From: Bacillota bacterium | Lineage (GTDB): Bacteria; Bacillota; Clostridia; Lachnospirales; Lachnospiraceae | Direction: 5' to 3' | Assembly: GCA_023392615.1 (NCBI GenBank) | Contig: JAEVYT010000019.1 | Coordinates: 5,598 to 69,597 of the forward strand | DNA: 64,000 nucleotides | Part shown: positions 27,537-35,922 of the stretch, piece by piece | Numbering within the stretch: position 1 is the first letter of the stretch | How the letters are laid out: the number at the start of each line of letters is the position of its first letter | Translations under genes and position numbers: made by a program | The notes under the pieces: model-generated | Database searches by the model: none | The model's input: the letters and a program-made list of their open reading frames with translations, nothing else | What the model was told of the DNA's origin: nothing

Positions 27537-28559
27537 ATGTTTACTCCCAGTCTGGTATTATTTGAGAAAAATACATTAGATTACGAACTTGGGAAAAAGA
27601 TTTATAAGCAGTTTATAAAGGAAAAGGATATTGAAATCATCGAATTACGTGGGAATAAGATTAAAGAGAATCTAAGAGGTGATAACCTATATGAACGTTA
27701 TCGTTATGGCAAAAAAACTCTAGTGGTGGGTGTAAAAAAGGGAGGTGCGTTCCAATCCTGCAAACCCTCGGCTCATTATCAACTTCCCCTTATGTCCGGA
27801 TGTAGCGGGCAGTGTCAGTATTGTTATCTAAACACAAATCTAGGAGATAAGCCGTATATGAGGATTAATGTTAATCTTGAAGATATTCTTGAGCAGGCTC
27901 AAGTTTACATTAATCAACGATTACCTGATATCACAATCTTTGAAGGGTCTGCCACCTCTGACCCGGTACCGGTGGAACCTTATTCGAACCTTTTGAGAGA
28001 TACGATATTATATTTTAGTAATAATGAAAATGGGCGTTTTCGATTTGTAACAAAATTCACGAATGTTGATACCTTATTAGATATCCCTCATAATAATCAT
28101 ACTGAGATAAGGTTTACTTTGAATACGGAGAAGGTGATATTTGATTTTGAGAAAGGTACTCCTTCCTCTTCAAAGCGTATCGAAGCATGCAAAAAAATCC
28201 TATCTGCAGGCTACCCACTCGGTTTTATCCTTGCACCAATCTTTCTATATGAGGGTTGGGAGGAGGATTATCACCAGTTATTACTGAATATTAAATCTAA
28301 TCTCCCGGAGCAACTACAACATCCACTGACCTTCGAAGTAATCTCGCATCGCTATACCGCCAGAGCAAAAAACATCATCACTGAGGTATTCCCGGATAAT
28401 ACATTACCGATGACGGATGAGGAGCGAACCTTCAAATATGGCCAGTTCGGGTATGGAAAATATGTGTACCGCAAGGATCAGCTAGCAGAAATCAAGGAAT
28501 TTTTCCTTCGTGAGATTAACTCCATCTTTGATAATGCAGAGATTAAATATATTATTTAA
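27537..28559 (+). CDS. splB: Spore photoproduct lyase family radical SAM protein
   Basis: Radical SAM enzyme (340 aa) of the SplB family, which reverses the UV-induced spore photoproduct thymine dimer in germinating spores. The FeS motif is CSGQCQYCYL (C-x3-C-x2-C, about residue 90-99), followed by the FEGSATSDPVPVEPY and RFTLNTEKVIFDFEKGT blocks typical of the family. Length fits. A C-terminal Cys needed for H-atom transfer in true SPL (Bacillus Cys141 region) is not easily placed, so a related repair function is possible. The gene is monocistronic with its own hairpin leader and terminator. Confidence 0.88.
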   Translation: MFTPSLVLFEKNTLDYELGKKIYKQFIKEKDIEIIELRGNKIKENLRGDNLYERYRYGKKTLVVGVKKGGAFQSCKPSAHYQLPLMSGCSGQCQYCYLNTNLGDKPYMRINVNLEDILEQAQVYINQRLPDITIFEGSATSDPVPVEPYSNLLRDTILYFSNNENGRFRFVTKFTNVDTLLDIPHNNHTEIRFTLNTEKVIFDFEKGTPSSSKRIEACKKILSAGYPLGFILAPIFLYEGWEEDYHQLLLNIKSNLPEQLQHPLTFEVISHRYTARAKNIITEVFPDNTLPMTDEERTFKYGQFGYGKYVYRKDQLAEIKEFFLREINSIFDNAEIKYII

Positions 28560-28579
28560 AACAAAAAACGGCAGATATA

Positions 28580-28646
28580 AAATAATAAACAGTAGGAACC
28601 GTGTTGTTTTGCCCTTGTTCCTACTGTTTCCTACTGTTTATTATTT
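28580..28646 (+). terminator. Terminator between splB and the convergent membrane-protein gene
   Basis: A perfect 19-base-pair stem (28580-28598 with 28628-28646) closes a 29-base loop. The right side carries a tandem TTCCTACTGT duplication (28619-28638), so two registers of pairing are possible. The flanking A and T runs allow it to work on both strands. Confidence 0.8.
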
Positions 28647-28662
28647 AGAAAATTCTCTGTAT

Positions 28663-28869
28663 TTATAGATCATTAATGTTCATCTTATCAATTTCGTTCT
28701 GGTTGCTTGAATGAATGTTATTAACGGTATTATACCGATTATTTTGCTTTGCATTATATCGAATAAAGTAACGTATCAAAAAAATCAATCCCACTATTAT
28801 GGCTGCTACTATAATCAAAAATACAATCAACTCTATAACCAAAATCCACGAACTACTTATAGCTACCAT
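28663..28869 (-). CDS. Small single-span membrane protein
   Basis: A 68-residue protein with one hydrophobic helix (about 8-32), then a basic, Asn-rich cytoplasmic-type tail. The ATG has GGAGGGAAAG upstream and lies inside the end of the DUF2089 gene (17-base overlap), so the two are translationally coupled. Function unknown; pairs of a DUF2089 regulator and a small membrane protein suggest an anti-regulator or envelope sensor. Confidence 0.7.
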   Translation of the reverse strand: MVAISSSWILVIELIVFLIIVAAIIVGLIFLIRYFIRYNAKQNNRYNTVNNIHSSNQNEIDKMNINDL

Positions 28870-29167
28870 GCTTTCCCTCCTTTTGTTTCTTATACTCTGT
28901 TATTAAAATCTTTGCTGAATCAAAATCCAGTTTATCATTTACTGCAAGCCTCTTTATCAATGCTACATAGGGGTCATTCGTCGTGTCTTCACTGATTTGA
29001 ATTTTCTGAATCAGCTTATCAAGTCTTAATCGAACTGTCGGATAGGTAACGCTATATTGATTAGCAATCTCCTTCAGGGAACCTGATGCCATTAAGAATC
29101 GCTTTATAAATGTCACATCTTCCTCTTCCAGATTAGCCATCCAATCCGGAACCATCTCTATTGCCAT
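28853..29167 (-). CDS. DUF2089 family protein (putative HTH regulator)
   Basis: Small cytosolic protein (104 aa) matching DUF2089: PDWMANLEEEDVTFIKRFLMASGSLKEIA followed by a helix-turn-helix-like YSVTYPTVRLRLDKLI at about 38-53. The Cys-rich N-terminal ribbon of some members is missing, as in other clostridial versions. GAAGGAGACATTGAG precedes the ATG. It is coupled to the small membrane protein downstream, which is the most likely partner. Confidence 0.82.
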   Translation of the reverse strand: MAIEMVPDWMANLEEEDVTFIKRFLMASGSLKEIANQYSVTYPTVRLRLDKLIQKIQISEDTTNDPYVALIKRLAVNDKLDFDSAKILITEYKKQKEGKHGSYK

Positions 29168-29354
29168 CTCAATGTCTCCTTCCTCATATTTCTGTTGCTG
29201 TTTTTATTCTAAATCTAAATAATGTTAAAGTCAATACTCAATTTTATTAAATATTATATTTAATAAAATCTATTATTTATTTAAATATATAACTTCTGGC
29301 TATATAGCTTCCGATTTGATTAACTCTTATTTGTACATATTGACGTCACTTTTA

Positions 29355-29888
29355 TCAACGAAGGAATAACCCTCTGCGGTTCGGATCAGGCTTTTTCTGT
29401 GTGATATGGATTAAGGTCTCTTCCAGGGCGGATAACAGGGCAAACACCAAAGCGATATAAACAATTGCATCCATAGGGTAAATCTGATAGAAAAGCACTA
29501 CGATATAGATGCACATTCCGGTACCCTTATTGGCTAGAGTATGTATCATAAGAAAGCATTTATCTTTTACAAATGCAATCAAAACATTTGCTACTCGTAC
29601 GGCGATAATCGCTAAAATCCATATAAGATAGTGCCTCAACTTATCGCCCATCATTAAGAAGATACAGCCGGTTAGTGTGATAAAAAGTACGGTATCAGCG
29701 GCGGAATCTAGCTTGGCGCCAAATGTAGTCTTACAATCAAACTTCCTGGCTATATATCCATCAAGAACATCCGTAATTCCACATAACAGGAATAGCACAA
29801 TAAAAATCCACTTCTGATATATCAAAAAGGGTAAGCCAAGTGTTAATATAATTCTTAATATCGTTAAATAATTCGGTACCTTCTTCAT
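29355..29888 (-). CDS. CDP-alcohol phosphatidyltransferase (PgsA-like)
   Basis: Membrane phospholipid synthesis enzyme (177 aa) that swaps the CMP of CDP-diacylglycerol for an alcohol. The signature D-G-x2-A-R-x8-G-x3-D-x3-D is complete: DGYIARKFDCKTTFGAKLDSAAD at about 43-65. Four to five hydrophobic helices surround it. Start: ATG at 29888 with GGAGGTTAGGA upstream; the frame is open further 5' but without a ribosome site. Alcohol acceptor (glycerol-3-phosphate or other) is not determined; it is shorter and more divergent than housekeeping PgsA. Confidence 0.87.
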   Translation of the reverse strand: MKKVPNYLTILRIILTLGLPFLIYQKWIFIVLFLLCGITDVLDGYIARKFDCKTTFGAKLDSAADTVLFITLTGCIFLMMGDKLRHYLIWILAIIAVRVANVLIAFVKDKCFLMIHTLANKGTGMCIYIVVLFYQIYPMDAIVYIALVFALLSALEETLIHITQKKPDPNRRGLFLR

Positions 29889-30208
29889 TCCTAACCTCCA
29901 TGAGCGCATAATTAATGCGAATATAAAGTTTGAGCGGTGGGTTACACGCATAATATTTGTGAGTGAAAGATTCATCTTTTCATACTATAACTCCTTAAAA
30001 TTATATAAATTATATTAACTTTGTGTAATACAAACGTGACATAGATTTAATATGGATTCTCTTTACTATCCCCATATTTCAACTTATAATGATTAGTGTT
30101 AATAGTACTAACCAGGAATTAAGATAACAGATGATTTATCAAATACTATATATTATTATAAATCACTCGATTATGTTTATATACTCGTTTTTAAGGAGGA
30201 TTATCTCT

Positions 30209-31888
30209 ATGAGAGCTCGTACCATCACGCTAATATGCGCCTCACTTTTGATTATAATTAGCGTAATAACTACTATAATGATTACTAGGCACGATGTTAA
30301 GAAAGATTCAAAGCAATCTATAAATATAACTCCCAAATTGACCATGACCCCACTACCTTCCGTAACCCCAGGACCTGTAATTGGTCCCGAGAATGATCCA
30401 GGAATATATCCGACATACGATATAGTTGATGATACTCCAACCTATGGATATATTAATGCCAAGGGTGATTATGTAATAAACCCTGCATTTACTATGGCGA
30501 ATGATTTTCATGAAGGTTACGCAGTCGTTTATATGGGAAGTCAGTATTTATTAATTGATACCGCAGGTAATATTATCTATACAAGTAAGAACATGATCTC
30601 AGATTTTGCAAATGGCTGCTCCGTAATCTCTTTAAAGAACGACAAAAAAACACTCTATGGATATGTCGATGGGAACGGTAAGGAATTCATAAAACCACAA
30701 TACCTATATGCCGGTGACTTTAACAAAGATCATATTGCTTACGCGTACAGTGGCGACGGAATTTATATTAAAATCGATCAAACCGGTAAAATCCTAGAAA
30801 CCTATCAATTAAATGCAAAATATAATCCCATCGACATTGAAGATGGATACATTATCTACTTTAATAACAAAGCTGGTAGCTATGGTGTAATTGATTTAAA
30901 AGGAAATGTTGTATTTAAAGCAATCTATAGTGAAATCATCTATATGGGTGATAATATTTTTGCCCTTAAAAGACAACATAACGGCGTGACAACAAATGCG
31001 ATGCCTGCAGCACTGTTTAAATCAAACGGAGTTCAACTAACTAAGTATATTCTCTATGATATCAGCAGTTTTCATAATGGTTATGCCTCTGTCACTGATA
31101 GTAAATATACCTATTTTATTGATACAAGCGGTAATCCCGCCACCCATTTACCCAAGTATGAAGGTCGTGGTACTTTAACATTATACGGCCATGTGATCAA
31201 GGCTTCTCTAGACCATGATCTCACCTATTATAAGACAGACGGTTCAGTGATTTGGCAAAATGTAACGACGCAAAAATTGACTGATAAAATTACTGTTAAA
31301 CAAGTCAAATTTAAACCAAATAAATATGTAGCGGTATATTATCCTGTACTTTCAGGACTTTCTGATTCTTATGTTCAGAATAAAATTAATTCTACATTGA
31401 AAAATCGCTTTGTTGATAACCGAGCGGGATTACGAGAACGAGATAAGTTGTCTGCTACAGATACATTCAAGACTAAGTTGATGAAAAACCTGCTTGTTAT
31501 CGAAAAAGACGGATATGATTTTAATTTTGGAGCCGCTCACGGAATGCCTATTATGGATTTTTATTATATTAATATGAACGACGGCACTTTCTATCAATTT
31601 AAGGACTTATTCAAAACTGGCAGTGATTTTGCAACTGTGATAAATAATTCGATTAAAAACCAAATTATAGATGATAGTTCCTCCATTGATTCAATGTACT
31701 TTCAAGACAGTTTTAAAGGAATCTCCGAAAAACCGAACTTTATGCTATCCGATCACAGCATAACAATTTATTTTTATCCTTATGAAATAGCCCCCTATGC
31801 TACAGGATTTCCTAAATTTGCAATCCCTTTTGAAGACCTAACTGATTATATCAACTTTGACGGTCCCTTCTGGAAATCCTTTCATTAG
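30209..31888 (+). CDS. WG-repeat protein with C-terminal DUF3298 domain
   Basis: Membrane-anchored extracellular protein (559 aa). A signal anchor at about 7-28 is followed by a Pro/Thr linker, several WG-type beta repeats (about 75-330; YGYINAKGDYVINPAF, YGYVDGNGKEFIKPQY, YGVIDLKGNVVFKA) and a C-terminal DUF3298/RsiV-like domain (about 360-555; FGAAHGMPIMDFYYINM, KFAIPFEDL). Start: ATG at 30209 after AAGGAGGA; the longer frame lacks a ribosome site. Its stop overlaps the convergent hydF by four bases. Function unknown; possibly binds cell-wall material. Confidence 0.88.
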   Translation: MRARTITLICASLLIIISVITTIMITRHDVKKDSKQSINITPKLTMTPLPSVTPGPVIGPENDPGIYPTYDIVDDTPTYGYINAKGDYVINPAFTMANDFHEGYAVVYMGSQYLLIDTAGNIIYTSKNMISDFANGCSVISLKNDKKTLYGYVDGNGKEFIKPQYLYAGDFNKDHIAYAYSGDGIYIKIDQTGKILETYQLNAKYNPIDIEDGYIIYFNNKAGSYGVIDLKGNVVFKAIYSEIIYMGDNIFALKRQHNGVTTNAMPAALFKSNGVQLTKYILYDISSFHNGYASVTDSKYTYFIDTSGNPATHLPKYEGRGTLTLYGHVIKASLDHDLTYYKTDGSVIWQNVTTQKLTDKITVKQVKFKPNKYVAVYYPVLSGLSDSYVQNKINSTLKNRFVDNRAGLRERDKLSATDTFKTKLMKNLLVIEKDGYDFNFGAAHGMPIMDFYYINMNDGTFYQFKDLFKTGSDFATVINNSIKNQIIDDSSSIDSMYFQDSFKGISEKPNFMLSDHSITIYFYPYEIAPYATGFPKFAIPFEDLTDYINFDGPFWKSFH

Positions 31889-32697
31889 CACCCGAAGGTT
31901 GTAATCCTGATATCCTCAGGTATGTTGACAGATATCTCTTGATAGGCTCTAGCCTCTGTAATTATAAGCTTTGGTTCCACTTTAAGACTCAAAAGTGCAT
32001 CATCAAGTTTATCATTCGTTATGGTAACTACCATACATCTCTGATTCAAAAGTTCTGTTAATGTATGAATATAACTTGTCGCAAGGCTTTCTGTTAAGGC
32101 AGAAAGCTCTTGTGATAACACAATCACAACTGTATCTCCCTGTTGAACGCACTCTTCTACATCCTTCCCTGTATTGACCACCTGAGGAAGCTTAAGAATA
32201 ATCTCCTCTTTAATCACTTCTATTCCCATTCTTGAGATCGCACTGATTTTAAGAGGCTCTATCTTAATTGCATCATGTATTTTATTGCGTATTTTATCCG
32301 TATTTGTAATTTGGTCTATCTTATTAATTACCATAATAACAGGCACCTTACGTGCTCTGAATTCTTTCGCCCACTCAAGCTCAAGCGCAATATCTTCATC
32401 ACTGCATACAATCAATGCAATATCCGTTTTTTGCATCGCAATCTTTGTCTTTTCTATTCTTTTCTCTGCCTGATATCCATCATCATCAAAGCCTACGGTA
32501 TCAATTAATACACAGGCTCCGATTCCATCAATTTCAATGATTTTATATACAGAATCCATCGTTGCTTCTTCTACATCAGATAGACGTGATAAATTTTCTC
32601 CGATTAAAGCATTAATTAATGTCGATTTTCCACTGTTTCTCTTTCCATAGATTCCAATATGAAGTTGGGTTGCATCGGGTACACTTAATTGATTCAT
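31885..32697 (-). CDS. hydF: HydF-like GTPase, short form without the FeS-binding domain
   Basis: [FeFe]-hydrogenase maturation GTPase homologue (270 aa). N-terminal GTPase: G1 GKRNSGKST at 18-26, G3 DTVGFDDDG at 66-74, G4 NKID near 125; then the dimerisation domain, ending in VNIPEDIRITTFGC. Canonical HydF has about 400 aa and a C-terminal domain with a conserved His and three Cys that holds the [4Fe-4S] cluster and the [2Fe] precursor; this is entirely missing. No frameshifted remnant follows: the DNA beyond the stop is the end of the convergent WG gene. It may work with another HydF, or be a relic. GGAGGAAAG precedes the ATG. Confidence 0.85.
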   Translation of the reverse strand: MNQLSVPDATQLHIGIYGKRNSGKSTLINALIGENLSRLSDVEEATMDSVYKIIEIDGIGACVLIDTVGFDDDGYQAEKRIEKTKIAMQKTDIALIVCSDEDIALELEWAKEFRARKVPVIMVINKIDQITNTDKIRNKIHDAIKIEPLKISAISRMGIEVIKEEIILKLPQVVNTGKDVEECVQQGDTVVIVLSQELSALTESLATSYIHTLTELLNQRCMVVTITNDKLDDALLSLKVEPKLIITEARAYQEISVNIPEDIRITTFGC

Positions 32698-32867
32698 CGT
32701 GCTTTCCTCCTATCGTTCTTCTTTTCGTAACAGCTGATTTTTATATAAAGTATACTTAGCGTATCAAATTAACGACTTTCATAATTATGTTTATAATATG
32801 CACATTGATATAAATCACCTAAGAATTATAAAACATAAATTCATATGCAACTGTATGAATATCGAAA

Positions 32868-32910
32868 AGAAGTGAAGCTCTTGCGACTAGCAACAAAAGC
32901 ATTCACTTCT
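32868..32910 (-). terminator. Hairpin between hydG and hydF
   Basis: AGAAGTGAAGCT pairs with AGC-TTCACTTCT (one bulge); minus-strand tail CTTTTCGATATTC. It separates hydG from hydF, which are 294 bases apart, and suggests that hydF has its own promoter or is reached only by read-through. Confidence 0.55.
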
Positions 32911-32991
32911 ATCTATTTTGCTTTATAAATTCTATTGTATCATATGATTTCCCGTTTATGCACCTGATAATTCAATATTCTGGTAAATTGA

Positions 32992-34410
32992 TTAAAATCT
33001 AAAATCTCTCTTTCCACTCTTAATTTCTTCAAGATTGTTCTTTGCAATATGATAAACCTTTTCATTCGGAATCTTATTCATCTCCTTCTCAATCAAGGCC
33101 TCGCCTTTCGCTTGAGTATCAGGAGATGCATAATCCATCAGATATTCCTTCAAAGTCATAAGCGCATTCGGCTGACAACAGTTTGCAATTTGACCGGATT
33201 TTACTAATGACATAAAACGGTCGCCCGTTCTTCCTTCACGGTAACATGCAGTACAAAAACTAGGGATATGGCCTAAGCCAAGGAGCCAATTTACAATTTC
33301 ATCCAGTGTTCTGGTATCATCTACTTCAAATTGCGCGGAGCTTTCTTCATCCTCTTCCTCACAAGCATATCCACCAACGCTGGTCTTTGAGCCACCACTT
33401 ATCTGGGATACCCCGAGCTTTAATACTCTCTCCCTGCTCTTTTGTGATTCTCTAGTGGATACGATTATTCCGGTATAAGGAACTGCGATACGTAGGATTG
33501 CAACGATTTTCTCAAAGATATCATCAGAGATAGAGTTCTGGAAAGAATCCGGATCAATATCATCCGCAGGTCTGATTCGCGGCACACTAATTGTGTGAGG
33601 TCCACAACCTTGTGCTGCTTCCAGATGCTCTGCATGCATTAAGATTCCTGCAAAATCATAGCGATACATATTTAATCCGAACAGTACACCCAATCCTACA
33701 TCATCTATTCCTGCTTCCATCGCTCGATCCATCGCCTCTGTATGATAAGCATAGTTATGCTTTGGGCCAGTAGGATGAAGCTGCTCATAGGTTTCCTTAT
33801 GGTAAGTCTCTTGAAAGAGAATGTAAGTTCCAATTCCTGCATCCTTTAATTTACCGTAATCCTCAACCGTAGTTGCCGCTATGTTTACATTAACACGACG
33901 GATTTCCCCGTTCTTATGCTTAATGGAGTAGATTGTCTTTATACTTTCAAGAATGTAATCAAGAGGGTTATTTACAGGATCTTCGCCAGCTTCCAAAGCC
34001 AATCTCTTATGTCCCATATCCTGAAGAGCGATAACTTCTCTCTTTATATCCTCCTGAGTTAGTTTTTTACGGGGAATATGTTTATTCTTAAAATGATATG
34101 GACAGTATACACAACCATTCACACAATAATTAGATAGATATAACGGTGCAAACATTACAATACGGTTACCGTAGAATTTCTCTTTGATTTTGATTGCAAG
34201 CTCATATATCTTTTGAACCTCATCCTCAAGTTCACATTCTAGAAGAACGGAAGCTTCACGATGAGAGATACCCTTCATCTCTTCTGCCTTCTTTAATATA
34301 CTATCGATCAGCTCTCTATTATTTTTATTAGCCTTTGCATATTCCAGTGTCTCCAATATTTCTTCGTGATTTATAAATTCCTGAGCATTTTTTGACATTA
34401 TATCATACAT
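32992..34410 (-). CDS. hydG: [FeFe]-hydrogenase maturase HydG (tyrosine lyase)
   Basis: Radical SAM enzyme (472 aa) that splits tyrosine to give the CO and CN ligands of the hydrogenase H-cluster. The SAM-binding cluster motif is CVNGCVYC (Cys96, 100, 103); the second, C-terminal cluster motif is CTACYREGRTGD .. ANCCQP (C-x2-C-x22-C) near 386-412. Both are complete. The length is standard. GGAGAGAAG precedes the ATG. It is downstream of hydE with a 124-base gap and on the same strand; both follow the structured leader at 35670-35892. Confidence 0.96.
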   Translation of the reverse strand: MYDIMSKNAQEFINHEEILETLEYAKANKNNRELIDSILKKAEEMKGISHREASVLLECELEDEVQKIYELAIKIKEKFYGNRIVMFAPLYLSNYCVNGCVYCPYHFKNKHIPRKKLTQEDIKREVIALQDMGHKRLALEAGEDPVNNPLDYILESIKTIYSIKHKNGEIRRVNVNIAATTVEDYGKLKDAGIGTYILFQETYHKETYEQLHPTGPKHNYAYHTEAMDRAMEAGIDDVGLGVLFGLNMYRYDFAGILMHAEHLEAAQGCGPHTISVPRIRPADDIDPDSFQNSISDDIFEKIVAILRIAVPYTGIIVSTRESQKSRERVLKLGVSQISGGSKTSVGGYACEEEDEESSAQFEVDDTRTLDEIVNWLLGLGHIPSFCTACYREGRTGDRFMSLVKSGQIANCCQPNALMTLKEYLMDYASPDTQAKGEALIEKEMNKIPNEKVYHIAKNNLEEIKSGKRDFRF

Positions 34411-34534
34411 AATCTTCTCTCCTTATACCACTGTTTATATTCTGGGTTCTATGTATGCCTGTAGCTGTGATAAATGCCTTTACCAATCTACAATCCCTCT
34501 AATATATCAGTTGGTTTTTCATTTATTAATTTAT

Positions 34535-35587
34535 TTACGGAATCGCACAAAAATCTCCTCGATCCACGGTTAATTCATATCCAATCTTTTTTACTCTTCT
34601 CTCTAAGCAAAAACGGCATTCTGCTGCCTCATCTCCGGTACAAATCTTATTATCGTATAACTCATATTTTTTACGAACCGAAGTAGGGGATAAGTTTGGC
34701 ATAACAACGTTAGCTCCATGCTGCATACCGAATTCTCTACCATTTGGATTGATGGTTCCCAGTGCAGTCGTGGAAGGAATTAACGCATTCGGCATCATTA
34801 ATCGAATGATGCTAATTAACTTTAATGTCTGCTCTAGTGTTCCCTGAGTATACTCGGCAAATGGAGTCTCATGATGCGGGATGAAAGGTCCTATCCCAAT
34901 CATCTCAGGAGCTAATTCCTTAATAAACAATAAATCCTCTGCTATGTTTTCTAATGTTTGGAAAGGTGATCCTACCATAAAGCCTGCTCCCACCTGGAAG
35001 CCAATCTCTTTAAGATTCTTAAGACATTGCTTACGATTCTTCAACGTTAAATTCTCCGGGTGAAGCTTGCTGTAATGCTCCTCATTCGCACTTTCATGTC
35101 TTAACAGATAACGATCAGCACCTGCCTCGAAGAATTTCTTATAACTTTCATAGCTTCTTTCTCCAATGGATAAGGTAATTGCACAGTCCGAGAAATCCTT
35201 CTTAATCATTTTGATTATATCAACAACATCTTCATCGGAATAAGTTCCGTCTTCTCCACCCTGTAGTACAAAGGTTCGAAAACCAAGTCGATGTCCCTCC
35301 TGGCAGCATTCTAAGATCTGCTCATTGGTAAGTCGATAACGTTCTACATCACGATTGCTTCTACGGATACCGCAATAATAACAATCATTTTTGCAGTAGT
35401 TTGTAAACTCGATTAGTCCACGGGTATATATTTTATTATCAAAATATTTTTTTGCTGTAGCCTGAGCTCGTTCTCTCAAAAATTCCGTATCTTCAGGTGA
35501 TATCTCCGAGAGAAGCAGAACAAACTCTTCTTTTGATAAAATTCTTTGTTCTTCTAATTTCTTAATTAATTCTTTCATGTTCGTCAT
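34535..35587 (-). CDS. hydE: [FeFe]-hydrogenase maturase HydE
   Basis: Radical SAM enzyme (350 aa) which, acting on the HydG product, builds the dithiomethylamine-bridged [2Fe] precursor. Cluster motif CKNDCYYC (Cys65, 69, 72) followed by GIRRSNRDVERYRL. The block RHESANEEHYSKLHPENLTL and the C-terminal LSPTSVRKKYELYDNK match the HydE/BioB-like family. I prefer the ATG at 35587; a GTG three codons upstream is also open, and the ribosome site (GAGTGGAT) is modest. No hydrogenase structural gene is in the window. Confidence 0.94.
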   Translation of the reverse strand: MTNMKELIKKLEEQRILSKEEFVLLLSEISPEDTEFLRERAQATAKKYFDNKIYTRGLIEFTNYCKNDCYYCGIRRSNRDVERYRLTNEQILECCQEGHRLGFRTFVLQGGEDGTYSDEDVVDIIKMIKKDFSDCAITLSIGERSYESYKKFFEAGADRYLLRHESANEEHYSKLHPENLTLKNRKQCLKNLKEIGFQVGAGFMVGSPFQTLENIAEDLLFIKELAPEMIGIGPFIPHHETPFAEYTQGTLEQTLKLISIIRLMMPNALIPSTTALGTINPNGREFGMQHGANVVMPNLSPTSVRKKYELYDNKICTGDEAAECRFCLERRVKKIGYELTVDRGDFCAIP

Positions 35588-35669
35588 ACGATCCACTCGC
35601 TTTCTATCAACTATTATAATTAATTCTATTTATACGCTTTTTCCACTATACAATAGTTACATATACAAT

Positions 35670-35701
35670 AAAAAATCCTTATACCGATAAGGTACAAGGA
35701 T
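35670..35701 (-). terminator. Intrinsic terminator within the hydE leader
   Basis: Minus strand: ATCCTTGTACC (35691-35701) pairs over 11 bases with GGTATAAGGAT (35675-35685, one G-U) around TTATC, then six T. It lies about 80 bases upstream of the hydE start. Confidence 0.85.
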
Positions 35702-35857
35702 AGTATTCGCCCATAATCTCTTGGATTAAATTACAAAGCGTCAGCACATTAGATACTTAACACCTTGTACTTATAAATCAGGATATAAGGTATTCTCTAT
35801 TCTCGCCTTACCACTCGGGCGAACCCTTGTTATCAGTACGAACTATTTGTCATATTA
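35670..35857 (-). ncRNA. Structured leader RNA upstream of hydE (riboswitch-like; 6S-like as alternative)
   Basis: About 190 bases. A long closing helix joins 35817-35830 (minus: ACAAGG-GTTCGCCC) to 35705-35712 and 35694-35699 (GGGCGAAT, five-base bulge, CCTTGT): 14 pairs. Inside: hairpin TACAAGGTG / CGCTTTGTA (35761-35769 with 35732-35740, two G-U), small hairpin TAATC-CAAGA-GATTA, and TAAGG/CCTTA. The closing strand CCTTGT is also the 5' arm of the terminator, and GTACAAGG (about 35763-35770) is a third partner for it. That is riboswitch architecture. I recognise no known class. Size and closed-rod shape would also fit a 6S RNA. Confidence 0.6.
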
Positions 35858-35863
35858 TTAACA

Positions 35864-35892
35864 ATTATAACCGAAACCTCTAATTTTGTAAA
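35864..35892 (-). promoter_or_regulatory. Promoter of the hydE leader RNA
   Basis: Minus strand TTTACA (35887-35892) and TATAAT (35864-35869) with exactly 17 bases between; transcription start near 35857. Confidence 0.8.
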
Positions 35893-35922
35893 TGTAATTT
35901 ATTGTTTCAACTTAGTATATAA

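Noticed and set aside
31700..31885. Frameshift separating HydF from its missing C-terminus
   Set aside because: No frame after the stop encodes a His/Cys-rich FeS domain; the DNA belongs to the convergent WG gene.
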